From: Pantoea sp. Brub
GTDB taxonomy: Bacteria > Pseudomonadota > Gammaproteobacteria > Enterobacterales > Enterobacteriaceae
Assembly: GCA_016642085.1 (NCBI GenBank)
Contig: VOQV01000004.1
Location: 1 to 64,000 of the forward strand
Length of the DNA stretch: 64,000 nt
Direction of reading: 5' to 3'
Positions 1-11,963 of the stretch are shown here, piece after piece; position 1 is the first letter of the stretch; each line of letters begins with the position of its first letter. The position numbers and the translations under genes are program-made. The notes beneath the pieces are model-generated. The model did not search any database. It saw only the letters and a program-made list of their open reading frames with translations, and had not been told where the DNA came from.

Positions 1-1319
1 CAATGGATTCGTATATTAGCAGGTGATACCGGAAGAGTACTTATTGTAGGAGATGATGATCAATCAATTTATAGTTGGCGTGGCGCACAGGTAGAAAATA
101 TTCAACGTTTTTTAGAAGATTTTCCAAATGCGCAAACTATTAGATTAGAACAAAATTACCGCTCTACTAATAAGATTTTAAAATCAGCAAATACTCTCAT
201 TGCCAATAACAATAAACGTCTTGGCAAAAAATTATGGACCAATGGAATTGAAGGAGAACCAATTTCAATTTATTGTGCTTTTAATGAGTTAGATGAAGCA
301 TATTTCGTAATTAATAGCATTAAAATTTTAAATAAAAAAAAAAATTATTTAAAGATTGTGCTATTTTGTATAGAAGTAATGCTCAATCTCGTGTCTTTGA
401 AGAAGCCTTGTTTCGAAATAAAATACCATATCGCATTCATGGTGGCATAAAGTTTTTTGAACGTCAAGAAATTAAAGATGTTTTAGCTTATTTACGTTTA
501 ATTATTAATCGTGATGATGATTTTGCATTTGAACGAATAATAAATATTCCTTTAAGAGGCATTGGGGAACGTAGTCTTTATTTAATACGCACTATAGCTA
601 AAGATGAAAAATTAACTTTATGGAATGCTACAAAAAAAATTATTACTACTGAATCAGTATCAAAACGCATAAGTTTATCTTTAAAAAATTTTTGCAATTT
701 AATAGATCTTTTAGATAATGAAATATCTAAACTACCACTTGATATGCAAATAGATCATGTTATTAAATCTTCAGGATTATGGTTAATGTATCAAGAAGAA
801 AAAGATATAAAATCTTATGATCGTATTGACAATCTTAAAGAATTAGTTACCGCAACAAAGCAATTTAATTGTCAACTAAATGATAATTTAAGTCCTTTAC
901 AAGCATTTTTAGCTCATGCTGTTTTAGAAGATAATCAATCTCAGTTAAAAGAAAATATATTAGATATGGTTCAATTAATGACATTACATTCTGCTAAAGG
1001 ATTAGAATTTAATCAAGTATTTATTGTTGGTATGGAAGATGGAATGTTACCAAATAAAAAATCATTAGATAATAATATTTTTTTAGAAGAAGAAAGACGT
1101 TTAACTTATGTAGGTATTACTAGAGCTATGTTAAAGTTAACAATAACTTATACTAAAATTAGACGAATATATGGTAAAGAAGTTTATTGTCGTCCATCTC
1201 GTTTTATTGAAGAATTACCAAAAGATTGTTTAGAAAAAATTAATCAACAAAAAAATTTTAAAAAATGGTTTTATAAAGAAGTAGAAAATTTTTCAATAAC
1301 AAATAAATATAGCAAATAA
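1..1319 (+). CDS. uvrD: DNA helicase II UvrD (5' truncated by window edge; frame interrupted at an A11 tract at 334-344)
   Basis: Frame 1 from nt 1 reads QWIRILAGDTGRVLIVGDDDQSIYSWRGAQVENIQRFLEDFPNAQTIRLEQNYRSTNKIL...; frame 3 continues DCAILYRSNAQSRVFEEALFRNKIPYRIHGGIKFFERQEIKDVLAYLRLI...LMTLHSAKGLEFNQVFIVGMEDGMLP...EEERRLTYVGITRAM. Matches UvrD motifs; corA follows as in E. coli. Confidence 0.93.
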
Positions 1320-1634
1320 AATACAAAGTATTTATTATTAATGAGCTAATATAATTATATGTAACTTGATATGTACTTATCAAGTAATATATTATTTAAT
1401 GTATAATATAGTGCTTAATAATATTAATTTAATCATAAACTATGCTAATTAATCAGATTAAAATTGAAAATTATCCATTATTTATATAAATAATATCAGT
1501 TATTGTAATAACCGTTGTTTATATTAATAATTTAACTGTTATAACTTATATTTAACAAATATTAAACGTTTATTATAATTCATAAATACTTAATAAACTT
1601 ATTTTATTCAATTAGATAACAACGTGAGATTATT

Positions 1635-2588
1635 ATGCTAACTGCATTTAAATTAGATCATAATCGTCTTGTAAAAATAGAATTAGAAGACAATAGTGAT
1701 AAATTAACATCATCAATATGGGTTGATTTATTTCAGCCAGAAGAACATGAACGTAAATTAGTACATATTGAATTAGGTCAAAGTTTAGCTACACGCCCTG
1801 AATTAGATGACATAGAAGCATCAGCTCGTTTTTTTGAAGATGAAGATGGATTACATATACACTCATTTTTTTTCTATGAAGATACTGACGATCACGCTGG
1901 TAATTCAACTGTAGCTTTTATAATTAAAGCAGGAAGATTATTTTCTCTGAGAGAACAAGAATTACCTGCATTTCGTTTATATCGTATGAGAGCACGAAAG
2001 CAAATTTTAGCAGATGGTAATGCTTTTGAGCTTTTATTAGATTTATTTGAAACTAAAATTGAACAATTAGCAGATGAAATTGAAAATATATATAGTGCTT
2101 TAGAAAAGCTTAGTTTAGTGATTATGGAAGGCAAACAGGGTGAAGAATATGATTCAGCACTTTCTTGTTTAGCTGAATTAGAAGATATTAGCTGGAAAGT
2201 ACGTTTATGTTTAATGGATACACAGAGAGCTATTAATTTCTTATTAAGAAAAGGACGTTTGCCTATTAATCAATTAGAACAAGCACGTGAAATTATAAGA
2301 GATATTGAATCATTATTACCTCATAATGAATCGTTATTTCAAAAAGTTAATTTTTTAATGCAAGCAGCAATGGGATTTATTAATATTGAACAAAATCGCA
2401 TTATAAAAATATTCTCAGTTGTATCAGTAGTATTTTTACCGCCTACATTGTTAGCATCAAGTTATGGTATGAATTTTGCATATATGCCTGAGTTAAAATG
2501 GAAATATGGATATCCCATGGCAATTGTTTTAATGATTTTAGTAGGGTTAGCTCCATATTTTTATTTTAAGCGTAAAAATTGGTTGTAA
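1635..2588 (+). CDS. corA: Magnesium/cobalt transporter CorA
   Basis: 317 aa ORF with C-terminal [18 protein letters not shown] (GMN motif) and two TM segments; adjacent to uvrD. Confidence 0.96.
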   Translation: MLTAFKLDHNRLVKIELEDNSDKLTSSIWVDLFQPEEHERKLVHIELGQSLATRPELDDIEASARFFEDEDGLHIHSFFFYEDTDDHAGNSTVAFIIKAGRLFSLREQELPAFRLYRMRARKQILADGNAFELLLDLFETKIEQLADEIENIYSALEKLSLVIMEGKQGEEYDSALSCLAELEDISWKVRLCLMDTQRAINFLLRKGRLPINQLEQAREIIRDIESLLPHNESLFQKVNFLMQAAMGFINIEQNRIIKIFSVVSVVFLPPTLLASSYGMNFAYMPELKWKYGYPMAIVLMILVGLAPYFYFKRKNWL

Positions 2589-2604
2589 CTTAGTTAATAT
2601 AATA

Positions 2605-2638
2605 TATAAAAAACCTTATTTCAATAAGGTTTTTTATA
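2605..2638 (+). terminator. Rho-independent terminator after corA
   Basis: TATAAAAAACCTTA-tttcaa-TAAGGTTTTTTATA: 14-bp perfect stem followed by A/T-rich tail, 17 nt after the corA stop. Confidence 0.75.
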
Positions 2639-2759
2639 AATAACAAAATAATATCGTTGTAAAATAATTAATTATTGGTAGTGAATTAAATTATAACTAA
2701 TAAATATATATAATTTAACATTAAAGCATTTAATTAACACTTTATTATTAGAGCAAAAA

Positions 2760-2800
2760 ATTTTTTAAAATACCTTATTTAATAAGGTATTTTAAAAAAT
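2760..2800. repeat. Second perfect hairpin in the corA-metE gap
   Basis: ATTTTTTAAAATACCTTA-tttaa-TAAGGTATTTTAAAAAAT: 18-bp perfect stem sharing the CCTTATTT..AATAAGG core with the hairpin at 2605-2638. Confidence 0.7.
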
Positions 2801-3122
2801 CAATATATACCTTGTATAGTTCATTGATAATGTATATATACACTAATGTTTCACTATAGTTAAATATATTTATATTATATTAAAAAAAAATCCATTTAAT
2901 ATCTTTCATAATTAATTACATCTGTGATATGGATATATTTTGATATGTAAGCATATCTATTATATTTTTATATTGTTAATGTAAATATGAACTAATAAAA
3001 TAATTATAATTATTAATTTTCGTTAAAAATAAAGTAATTATATTTAATATAATCTAAAAATAAATCTTATATATCATCATAATATTTTTATTAAAGATTA
3101 ATATGTATCTGGAGTTAATTAA

Positions 3123-5384
3123 ATGACTATTTTTACTCATACTCTTGGTTTTCCACGCATTGGTTTACATCGTGAATTAAAAAAAGCACAGGAACAATAT
3201 TGGTCTGGGAATAGTACAAAAGAAAACCTATTATCAACAGGTGCTAAGTTACGTATGCGTCATTGGAAACAACAAAAAACTGCTGGTATAGATGTGTTAC
3301 CTGTAGGTGATTTTGCCTGGTATGATCATGTTTTAACTACCAGTCTAATGTTAGGCAATATACCAGAACGCCATAAAGATAAAGATGTCAGTATTGATAC
3401 TATGTTCCGAATAGCTCGTGGTAGTTCATTTATTTCAGATACTAATTCGGCTTACGCATCTGAAATGAAAAAATGGTTTAATACAAACTATCATTATATA
3501 GTACCAGAATTCAAACAAAATCAACAATTTAAATTAACTTGGGTACAATTATTAGAAGAAGTAGATGAAGCTTTATTGTTAGGATATAAAATAAAAGTTG
3601 TCTTATTAGGTCCTTTAACATATTTATGGTTAGGAAAAATTAAAGGAAAGTATTTTAATCGTCTTTTATTATTAAATAATATTCTTATAGTTTATAAAAA
3701 AATTTTATTGCAATTAATGCAACGCAATATAGAATGGGTTCAAATGGATGAACCTATTTTGGGTTTAGATTTATCTATGGAATGGCAAGATGCTTTTAAG
3801 ATGGCCTATAATTTTTTAAAAAATCAAGTTAAATTATTAATAACTACTTACTTTGGTAGTATTAGTCACAATATTGATTTAATTTGTAAATTACCTATTC
3901 AAGGTTTACATATTGATTTAATTCAAGGAAAAGATAATATTGAAATGATAAACGATTATTTACCATCAACATGCTTGTTATCTGTTGGCATTATTAATGG
4001 ACGTAACGTTTGGCGAACAAATTTAAATAACTGTTTTAAATTATTAAAATCTTTAATTCATAAAAGAAAAAATATATGGATTGGAACTTCCTGTTCTTTA
4101 TTACATACTCCAATTGATTTAGAATATGAAAGTTTTTTGGATATAAATATAAAAAATTGGTTTTCATTTGCATTACAAAAATGTCATGAACTTTTTTTAT
4201 TAAAAAATGCACTTAATGATAATAATTTATTTTTACTAACAGAATGGAGTAATCCAATTATTTCTCGTAGTTATTCTAAGAATATATATAATTCTAATGT
4301 TCATAAACGTTTACAAACAATTGAAAAACATCATTATTATCGTCAAAATAAATATGAAATACGCACTAAACTACAAAAAAAACTACTTAAGTTACCAATA
4401 TTGCCAATAACTACAATTGGTTCATTTCCTCAAACTTCTGAAATTCGTAACTTGCGCTTAAGATTTAAAAAAGGAAAATTAGATTATAAAGAATATCGTA
4501 CTAATATTTTAAATACTATTAAAACAATAATTGCAAAGCAAGAAAAATTAGAAATTGATGTATTAGTACATGGTGAGCCTGAGCGTAATGATATGGTAGA
4601 ATATTTTAGTGAACATTTAGATGGTTTTATTTCTACTAAAAATGGTTGGATACAAAGTTATGGGTCTAGATGTGTAAAGCCTCCAATAATTGTTGGAGAT
4701 ATTGCTCGTCCTAAAGATATTACAATAGAGTGGATAAAATATGCACAATCTTTAACTACAAAGCCTGTTAAAGGAATATTAACTGGTCCTGTTACTATTT
4801 TATATTGGTCTTTTCCACGTGAAGATTTATCACATGAAACTATTGCTAAACAAATTGCATTAGCTATTCGAGATGAAGTACAATCATTAGAAGAATCAGG
4901 TATTCATATTATTCAAATTGATGAGCCTGCATTAAGAGAAGGTTTACCTCTTCATAAATCTAATTGGAATGAATATTTAACCTGGGCAGTTGATGCATTT
5001 CGCCTTAGTTCTTCTATTGTAAAAGATGAAACTCAAATTCATACACACATGTGTTATTCTGAATTTAATGATATTATAGATGCAATAATCAACTTAGATG
5101 TAGACGTAATAACCATAGAAACATCATGTGCAGATATAGATTTGTTTAAATATTTTAAAAATCTAAATGAAATAGGTCCTGGTGTTTATAATATACATTC
5201 ACCTAATATACCTAGTATAGATTCAATAGAAAATTTATTGAAAGAATTAATTAAATATGTTCCAAAAGAACGACTTTGGGTCAATCCAGATTGTGGACTA
5301 AAAACTAGGAGTTGGCAAGAAATAAACAAATCTTTGTCAAATATGGTTAAAGCAGTAAAAAATATGCGTATTAAAATGATATAA
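3123..5384 (+). CDS. metE: Cobalamin-independent methionine synthase MetE
   Basis: 753 aa; [29 protein letters not shown]... and C-terminal [13 protein letters not shown]..., NPDCGLKTR. Confidence 0.97.
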   Translation: MTIFTHTLGFPRIGLHRELKKAQEQYWSGNSTKENLLSTGAKLRMRHWKQQKTAGIDVLPVGDFAWYDHVLTTSLMLGNIPERHKDKDVSIDTMFRIARGSSFISDTNSAYASEMKKWFNTNYHYIVPEFKQNQQFKLTWVQLLEEVDEALLLGYKIKVVLLGPLTYLWLGKIKGKYFNRLLLLNNILIVYKKILLQLMQRNIEWVQMDEPILGLDLSMEWQDAFKMAYNFLKNQVKLLITTYFGSISHNIDLICKLPIQGLHIDLIQGKDNIEMINDYLPSTCLLSVGIINGRNVWRTNLNNCFKLLKSLIHKRKNIWIGTSCSLLHTPIDLEYESFLDINIKNWFSFALQKCHELFLLKNALNDNNLFLLTEWSNPIISRSYSKNIYNSNVHKRLQTIEKHHYYRQNKYEIRTKLQKKLLKLPILPITTIGSFPQTSEIRNLRLRFKKGKLDYKEYRTNILNTIKTIIAKQEKLEIDVLVHGEPERNDMVEYFSEHLDGFISTKNGWIQSYGSRCVKPPIIVGDIARPKDITIEWIKYAQSLTTKPVKGILTGPVTILYWSFPREDLSHETIAKQIALAIRDEVQSLEESGIHIIQIDEPALREGLPLHKSNWNEYLTWAVDAFRLSSSIVKDETQIHTHMCYSEFNDIIDAIINLDVDVITIETSCADIDLFKYFKNLNEIGPGVYNIHSPNIPSIDSIENLLKELIKYVPKERLWVNPDCGLKTRSWQEINKSLSNMVKAVKNMRIKMI

Positions 5385-5588
5385 CTTTATTTTCATACAC
5401 TATTAGCAAAAATATGTTTCTTAATTATTAAAAATATTTTTATGACGACATCAATTAATTATCATGACTTATTGGTAAGCATATTTATTTTCATGAATTA
5501 ATATATTATATATTTATATTGCAAGTTGTTTATGATTGTTTTCTAAAATGTATAATATATATCTATATACCTGTTAATCAAAAAATAT

Positions 5589-7016
5589 ATGATATATTTC
5601 TTAATTAAAATATGTTTCGTATTATTTGGATTTTGTATTGGTTGGATAACTAAATATTTAATGATTCAACATAAATATTTATATAAACAATCAACAATGC
5701 AAAATACTATTGAATTGCAAAAAAAATATATTGAGAATATTAAACAAAATTTTAAAAAAAATAGACGAGAATTGTATAAAACATTTGATATATTAAATAA
5801 CACTAATAAAAAATTACAACATTTAGATGTTTTAATAAATGAAAATAGAAAGTTAAATTATGAATTAAATAATCAAATTAAAATAAATAATATACAAAAA
5901 ATAGAATTAAGAGAAACTATTATTCGTTTAGAAGAAAATCGTCATAATGCAGAAAAAACACAAATTTTATTACATAACAGTGAAAAAAAATTAACTGAAT
6001 ATTTTGAAAAACTTTCTATTCGCATTTTTAAAAATAACAGACTACATCTTGATGAACAAAATCGTCAAAATTTAAATAATATTATAATTCCATTACGAGA
6101 ACAATTAGATCATTTTCGTATACAAATCAATGAAAACATTAACATTGAATCACGTGAAAGACATAACTTAAGTTATGAAATTAAACAATTAAATAATCTT
6201 AATTTAAAAATCTCACAAGATGCTATTAATCTAACACAAGCATTGAAAGGAAACAATAAATTTCAAGGAAATTGGGGAGAAATGATATTAAATCGCATCT
6301 TAGAAGACTCTGGATTAAGAGAAGGTCATGAATATGAAACTCAATTAAACATAAAATCTGAACAGAATGAAAGCATGAAACCTGATGTATTAATTAGATT
6401 ACCAAAAGGTAAAGATGTAATAGTAGATGCTAAAGTTGTTTTAGTAGCTTATGAGCGTTATTTTAATGCAAAAGAAGATATAGAGCGTGAAAAAGCTATT
6501 CAGGATCATATTAACGCGATAAGAGGACATATTCGTTTGTTAGGTAAAAAAAATTATCATAAACTACCAGGTTTAAGATCTCTTGATTATATATTAATGT
6601 TTATTCCAATTGAGCCAGCTTTTTTAATAGCAATAGAAAAAGAACCGAATTTACTTAAAGAAGCATTTCAAAAAAACATTATGATAGTTAGTCCATCTAC
6701 TTTAATGATATCGTTGCGAACAATAAATAATTTATGGAACTATGAAAATCAAAACTATAATGTAAAAAAGATTGTAAATCTTGCAACTAATCTTTACGAC
6801 AAAATGAGATTATTTATTGATGATATGAATAATATTGGACAATTTTTAAACAAAACACAGAATTGCTATTCTGAAGCAATGAAAAAGTTAGTAAAAGGCA
6901 AAGGAAATATGATAGTTCAAGCTGAAAAGTTTCGTGAATTGGGAGTAGAAGTTAAATCTTTAATTGATTCTAAATTATCAGAAGAAGCTAAATCTGAAGA
7001 AAAAGCAAATATGTAA
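5589..7016 (+). CDS. rmuC: DNA recombination protein RmuC
   Basis: 475 aa; N-terminal TM, coiled coil, then QGNWGEMILNRILEDSGLREGHEYETQ...KPDVLIRLPKGKDVIVDAKVVLVAYERY typical of RmuC; located between metE and tat as in E. coli. Confidence 0.94.
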   Translation: MIYFLIKICFVLFGFCIGWITKYLMIQHKYLYKQSTMQNTIELQKKYIENIKQNFKKNRRELYKTFDILNNTNKKLQHLDVLINENRKLNYELNNQIKINNIQKIELRETIIRLEENRHNAEKTQILLHNSEKKLTEYFEKLSIRIFKNNRLHLDEQNRQNLNNIIIPLREQLDHFRIQINENINIESRERHNLSYEIKQLNNLNLKISQDAINLTQALKGNNKFQGNWGEMILNRILEDSGLREGHEYETQLNIKSEQNESMKPDVLIRLPKGKDVIVDAKVVLVAYERYFNAKEDIEREKAIQDHINAIRGHIRLLGKKNYHKLPGLRSLDYILMFIPIEPAFLIAIEKEPNLLKEAFQKNIMIVSPSTLMISLRTINNLWNYENQNYNVKKIVNLATNLYDKMRLFIDDMNNIGQFLNKTQNCYSEAMKKLVKGKGNMIVQAEKFRELGVEVKSLIDSKLSEEAKSEEKANM

Positions 7017-7377
7017 TTATATATTTAAGATAGTTTGTTTAGATTGTTTATAACAAGATATTTAATTGTTATTGCAAATAAATATTATCTATATAACAAA
7101 TAGATATTTATTAAAATATGAACATATATTTATAAATAATCTTAATAAGATTAACATACTACAAACATGTTATGTTTAATTTACATTACCAATAGTTTAT
7201 ATTCATAATATATAAAATCTTTTATATAAGATTGATATCTATTTAATAATAAAAATATCACTTTATATATTTTATATTTAAGTATATAAGATAATAATCT
7301 AATGTTTAAAAAATAGATATATAAGTTATATATTTTAAGAAAAATGAATATATTTATAAACAGTTAGAGGTTATCTT

Positions 7378-7587
7378 ATGGGCAGTATTAGTATAGGGCA
7401 ATTATTAATTATTGCTATGATTGTTGTGTTATTATTTGGTACTGATAAATTAAGAAATTTTGGATCTGATTTAGGTTCATCTATTCGTAGTTTTAAAAAA
7501 GCTATGACAGATGATGATGAAGATGAAACAAACAAATTACAAAAAAAAGATAACATAAACAACATGAAAGATAATAAACAGGAATAA
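7378..7587 (+). CDS. tatA: Sec-independent translocase TatA
   Basis: 69 aa; [43 protein letters not shown]. Confidence 0.95.
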   Translation: MGSISIGQLLIIAMIVVLLFGTDKLRNFGSDLGSSIRSFKKAMTDDDEDETNKLQKKDNINNMKDNKQE

Positions 7588-7590
7588 AAT

Positions 7591-7854
7591 GTGTTAGATT
7601 TGAGTGTTAGTAAATTAATGATTGTTTTTATTGTAGCTTTAATTGTCATTGGACCTCAAAAATTACCAATTGTGATCAAAACGGTAGCATATTGGACAAA
7701 AACTTTTTGTTCTTTATTGTTTAATTTACAAAATGATATTCAAAAAGAAATAAAATTAGAGGAGTTTAGTAATTCATTAAAACAACTAAATAATAATATT
7801 TTAGAAGATAAATTAATTGATATAAAAACAAAAAAAGAAATTAATAAATATTAA
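7591..7854 (+). CDS. tatB: Sec-independent translocase TatB (GTG start; short C-terminus)
   Basis: 87 aa; MLDLSVSKLMIVFIVALIVIGPQKLPIVIKTVAYW; between tatA and tatC. Confidence 0.92.
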   Translation: MLDLSVSKLMIVFIVALIVIGPQKLPIVIKTVAYWTKTFCSLLFNLQNDIQKEIKLEEFSNSLKQLNNNILEDKLIDIKTKKEINKY

Positions 7855-7996
7855 ATATAATTATATCTTTTATAAAAATAATATTAAACAATATTAATAT
7901 TAACGTTCAATTATTTTGTTATTGATACATATTTTAGTCAAAGAATTACATATCAACAAAATCATAAATAAAAATAAAGAGAGATAAAATAACAAA

Positions 7997-8740
7997 ATGC
8001 TTATTAATGAAAATAATACACAATCAATTATTTTTCATATAATTGAATTACGTAAAAGTTTATTACGTTGTATTATGACAGTTTTAATTATTTTTTGTAT
8101 TTTACTTTATTTTGCTAATGATATTTATAACATAATAGCTATGCCATTAATTAGTTACATGCCATCTGGGACTAATATGCTAGCTATTAACATTACATCA
8201 CCATTTATAGTTCCAATAAAACTTACATTTTTTATATCATTAATTATTGCAATACCAATAATTATTTACCAAATATGGGTATTTATAGCTCCAGGTTTAT
8301 ATACAAATGAACGCAATGTATTAATTCCAATAATAATTATTGGAACTAGTTTATTCTATCTTGGTTTGTTTGTTGCGTATTTTATTATATTACCAATGTC
8401 ATCTAAATTTTTTATTCACACTGCTCCTAAACAAATTACAGTTGCTACTGATATTGCTAATTATTTAGATTTTGTAATAAATTTATTTATATCATTTGGT
8501 ATAGCTTTTGAAACACCAATCATAATTGTTTTATTATGTTGGACAGGCTTAACTAATTGTAGTAGTTTAAAAAAACAAAGACCGTACATTTTAATTATTT
8601 TATTAATTATTGCTACATTATTAACACCACCAGATATTTTTTCTCAAATTTTATTAACTACTTTAATGTATTGTCTATTTGAATTTGGTATTTTGTTTTC
8701 TAGTTATTTTTTAAAAAAAAATATCATTGTTACAAAATAA
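7997..8740 (+). CDS. tatC: Sec-independent translocase TatC
   Basis: 247 aa multi-TM protein; IFHIIELRKSLLRCI..., YQIWVFIAPGLYTNERN..., FGIAFETPIIIVLLCWTGL... Confidence 0.95.
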   Translation: MLINENNTQSIIFHIIELRKSLLRCIMTVLIIFCILLYFANDIYNIIAMPLISYMPSGTNMLAINITSPFIVPIKLTFFISLIIAIPIIIYQIWVFIAPGLYTNERNVLIPIIIIGTSLFYLGLFVAYFIILPMSSKFFIHTAPKQITVATDIANYLDFVINLFISFGIAFETPIIIVLLCWTGLTNCSSLKKQRPYILIILLIIATLLTPPDIFSQILLTTLMYCLFEFGILFSSYFLKKNIIVTK

Positions 8741-9005
8741 TTTAAAAATTTTTTATTTATATATAATGTTTTTTATAAAAATATGTAATATGTATAATTA
8801 ATTATATTAATATGTAATTAATTATTCATAGATATTAGATTTTTTTGTATTTACAAGATTATTATGTAATAAATAATTGTAATTATTTAATATTAATTCA
8901 TATAATGAGAAAATACTAATTTAGCATAAGTAATTAATTTATAAATTTATTACTTGTTTATTGTTAAATAATTAGTTTCCTTGTTTACCCAAAGGAGAAA
9001 AATAA

Positions 9006-9884
9006 ATGTTTAAAGGAAGTATTGTAGCTCTTATTACTCCAATGGATTATGAAGGTAATATTTGTTTTAATAATTTAAAAAAATTAATTAATTATCATAT
9101 TTTACATAAAACTACAGCTATTGTAATTGCTGGCACTACAGGTGAATCTTCTACTCTTAGTAATGAAGAACATATTACTTTAGTTATGAAAACTGTGGAA
9201 TTAGCAGATGGACGTATTCCAATAATTGCTGGAACTGGTGCTAATGCTACAAATGAAGCTATTGCCTTAACTAAGAGTTTAGAACATTCCGGAATAGTAG
9301 GTTGTTTAAGTGTAACACCTTATTATAATCGTCCTTCACAAGAAGGATTATTTCAACATTTTTATAAAATTGCTCATAATACAGATTTACCACAAATATT
9401 ATATAATGTTCCTGCTCGTACTGGCTGTGATATTTTACCTGAAACTGTTGCTCGTTTATCAGAAATTAAAAATATTGTTGGAATTAAAGAAGCTACAGGA
9501 GATTTAACTCGTGTAAATAAAATTAAAACATTAATTGATAAAGACTTTTTTTTAATGAGCGGAGACGATTCAACTGCACTAGATTTTATGCAATTAGGAG
9601 GTAATGGGGTTATTTCAGTAACTGCAAATGTTGCTGCACATGAAATGGTTCAATTATGCAAATTAATAAATAAAAATAAAATTAAAGAAGCTCGTAATTT
9701 AAATAAAAAATTAATGCATTTACACAAAATATTATTTTGTGAACCTAATCCTGCTGCAGTGAAATGGACTGCAAAAAAATTACAATTAATTACCAATGAC
9801 ACTATGCGCTTACCTATGATTCCCATAACTTCACTAAATAAACAAAAAATAAAGCAAATATTAATAACAATAGAATTATATTAA
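9006..9884 (+). CDS. dapA: 4-hydroxy-tetrahydrodipicolinate synthase DapA
   Basis: 292 aa; [18 protein letters not shown]..., [45 protein letters not shown]. Confidence 0.97.
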   Translation: MFKGSIVALITPMDYEGNICFNNLKKLINYHILHKTTAIVIAGTTGESSTLSNEEHITLVMKTVELADGRIPIIAGTGANATNEAIALTKSLEHSGIVGCLSVTPYYNRPSQEGLFQHFYKIAHNTDLPQILYNVPARTGCDILPETVARLSEIKNIVGIKEATGDLTRVNKIKTLIDKDFFLMSGDDSTALDFMQLGGNGVISVTANVAAHEMVQLCKLINKNKIKEARNLNKKLMHLHKILFCEPNPAAVKWTAKKLQLITNDTMRLPMIPITSLNKQKIKQILITIELY

Positions 9885-9898
9885 TTAGGAATTATTAA

Positions 9899-10987
9899 AT
9901 GAAAAAATATTTAGTAATATCTTCAAAAAAAATTATCTTTGCAAGAATATTTACTATAATATTGTTATTATCATCATGTTCACATAGTAATTTATATAAA
10001 CGCTTGATTGATAATGATTATTATTTAAAACATAGTGAATTAAAAAAAATAAAATTACCAAAAGATATTGTTCTTATTCAATATAATGATTATAATGTTC
10101 CGTCCATAGCAAAAAATAATGACAAATTAATTGAAACAAAAATAGACATAACACCTCCTATTCAGCCGTTAGCATTAATAAATGATACCAGTTCACATTG
10201 TAATAATAATGTATGCAAATTATCATTTAATAATAAAAATATGCATATTGTTTGGTTACAAATTTTAGATATCATAAAATATTACAATATCAAAGTTACT
10301 TCTATTGATAACTCTAAATATAAATTAATTACCGATTTGATACATTGGCCATCTTATAATAATACTCCATATATTGCAAATTACGATATTCAACTTAAAA
10401 AACAAAATAATGAAACTATTCTAATTGTAAAGTTAATAAAATTATATCAAAAAGAACAACCTATTATTAATAGATCTTCTCTTTATACTAGAGTTTATAC
10501 TATAACTATGATGAATAATATTATTAATAGTGTAAATAAAACGCTTAACAATAACATTGATAATAAACATGAAGAAATTAAGCATAATTTTCATATCGAT
10601 ATTCATAACAATAACAGTAAACTAAAGTACGATATTAATATAAAAAATGAAATAGATGATAATGGATTACCAATTTTAATTTTAAATGTACCATATAATG
10701 TAATATGGAAACTTTTACCAATTGCTTTACATAAGATGGGTATAACAATTATTAATACAAATCATGTTCAAGGAACTTTAACTATAGATTGCAAAAAACA
10801 ACATAATATTATATGGAATATGTTAAATAGCACAAAATTAAAATTTCCATGTGGAAAATATCAAATACAATTAGGAGATTTAAATAATAATTCTAGTATG
10901 CAAGTTAGTCATTATAAAGGATATACATTAAAAGAACCACTGGATAAACAATTTGTTTTAAATTTAAAAAATGCATTAAACGAATAA
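9899..10987 (+). CDS. bamC: Outer membrane protein assembly factor BamC (lipoprotein)
   Basis: 362 aa; signal peptide with lipobox-like LLLSSC; lies between dapA and purC exactly as bamC does in E. coli. Confidence 0.85.
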   Translation: MKKYLVISSKKIIFARIFTIILLLSSCSHSNLYKRLIDNDYYLKHSELKKIKLPKDIVLIQYNDYNVPSIAKNNDKLIETKIDITPPIQPLALINDTSSHCNNNVCKLSFNNKNMHIVWLQILDIIKYYNIKVTSIDNSKYKLITDLIHWPSYNNTPYIANYDIQLKKQNNETILIVKLIKLYQKEQPIINRSSLYTRVYTITMMNNIINSVNKTLNNNIDNKHEEIKHNFHIDIHNNNSKLKYDINIKNEIDDNGLPILILNVPYNVIWKLLPIALHKMGITIINTNHVQGTLTIDCKKQHNIIWNMLNSTKLKFPCGKYQIQLGDLNNNSSMQVSHYKGYTLKEPLDKQFVLNLKNALNE

Positions 10988-11086
10988 ATATATATGATTA
11001 TGTGAAAATGAATTATTTTTATTAACAAAAAATTTTTTATGTTAATTATAACCAAGTTATAAAACAATTTATTCGGAATCATTTTT

Positions 11087-11800
11087 ATGCAAAAAAAAAT
11101 TGAATTATATCGCGGAAAAGCGAAAACTGTATACAGCACTGAAAATCCTAATTATTTAATAATAGAATTTAGAAATGATATTTCTGCACACAATGGATTA
11201 AAAATTCAAACATTAGATAAAAAAGGAATGATTAATAATAAAATAAATTATTTTATTATGAAGGAATTACAAAAATATGGTTTTATGACACATTTAGAAA
11301 AGATAATATCTGATAATGCAATTTTAGTTAAAAAATTAAAAATGATACCTATTGAGTGTGTTTTACGTAATAGATCAGCTGGTTCATTAGTTAATCGTCT
11401 TAAAATACAAGAAGGAACAATGCTAAATCCACCTATTTTTGATCTTTTTCTTAAAGATGACGCTAATAATGATCCAATAATCAATGAATCATACTGTGAG
11501 ACTTTTAATTTAGTAAGTTTAAAAAACTTATCACATATTCGTACTATAACTTATGAAATTAATAAATTTTTATATACATTGTTTGATAATGCCGGTTTGA
11601 TTTTAATTGATTTCAAGTTAGAATTCGGTTTTTTTAATGATTTAATAATATTAGGGGATGAGTTTTCACCAGATGTATCACGCATATGGGATAAAATTAC
11701 TCTAAAAAAATTAGATAAAGACATTTTTCGTCAAAATACAGGAGGATTAATTGAATCTTATGAAAATGTTGCATATAGGTTAGGTATTAATTTAAATTGA
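11087..11800 (+). CDS. purC: Phosphoribosylaminoimidazole-succinocarboxamide synthase PurC
   Basis: 237 aa; [27 protein letters not shown]..., [30 protein letters not shown]. Confidence 0.97.
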   Translation: MQKKIELYRGKAKTVYSTENPNYLIIEFRNDISAHNGLKIQTLDKKGMINNKINYFIMKELQKYGFMTHLEKIISDNAILVKKLKMIPIECVLRNRSAGSLVNRLKIQEGTMLNPPIFDLFLKDDANNDPIINESYCETFNLVSLKNLSHIRTITYEINKFLYTLFDNAGLILIDFKLEFGFFNDLIILGDEFSPDVSRIWDKITLKKLDKDIFRQNTGGLIESYENVAYRLGINLN

Positions 11801-11963
11801 AAAAAGATGTATATTAATCGTATTTTTTATTCTTAAGTTTTTTTTTGTAGTTAATTTTTTTTAAATTTATATATACATTTATAAATACGCTTATTAAAAA
11901 TACAATTATACTGATCCATAAACAGTGTTTAATTATATTCATTGAATTGATTATACATAATAA

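Noticed and set aside
1892-2134. Antisense ORF inside corA
   Set aside because: Opposite strand of a well-supported CDS, no recognisable family; composition artefact.
7371-7649. 92-aa antisense ORF over tatA/tatB
   Set aside because: Antisense to conserved tat genes; low-complexity hydrophobic reading.
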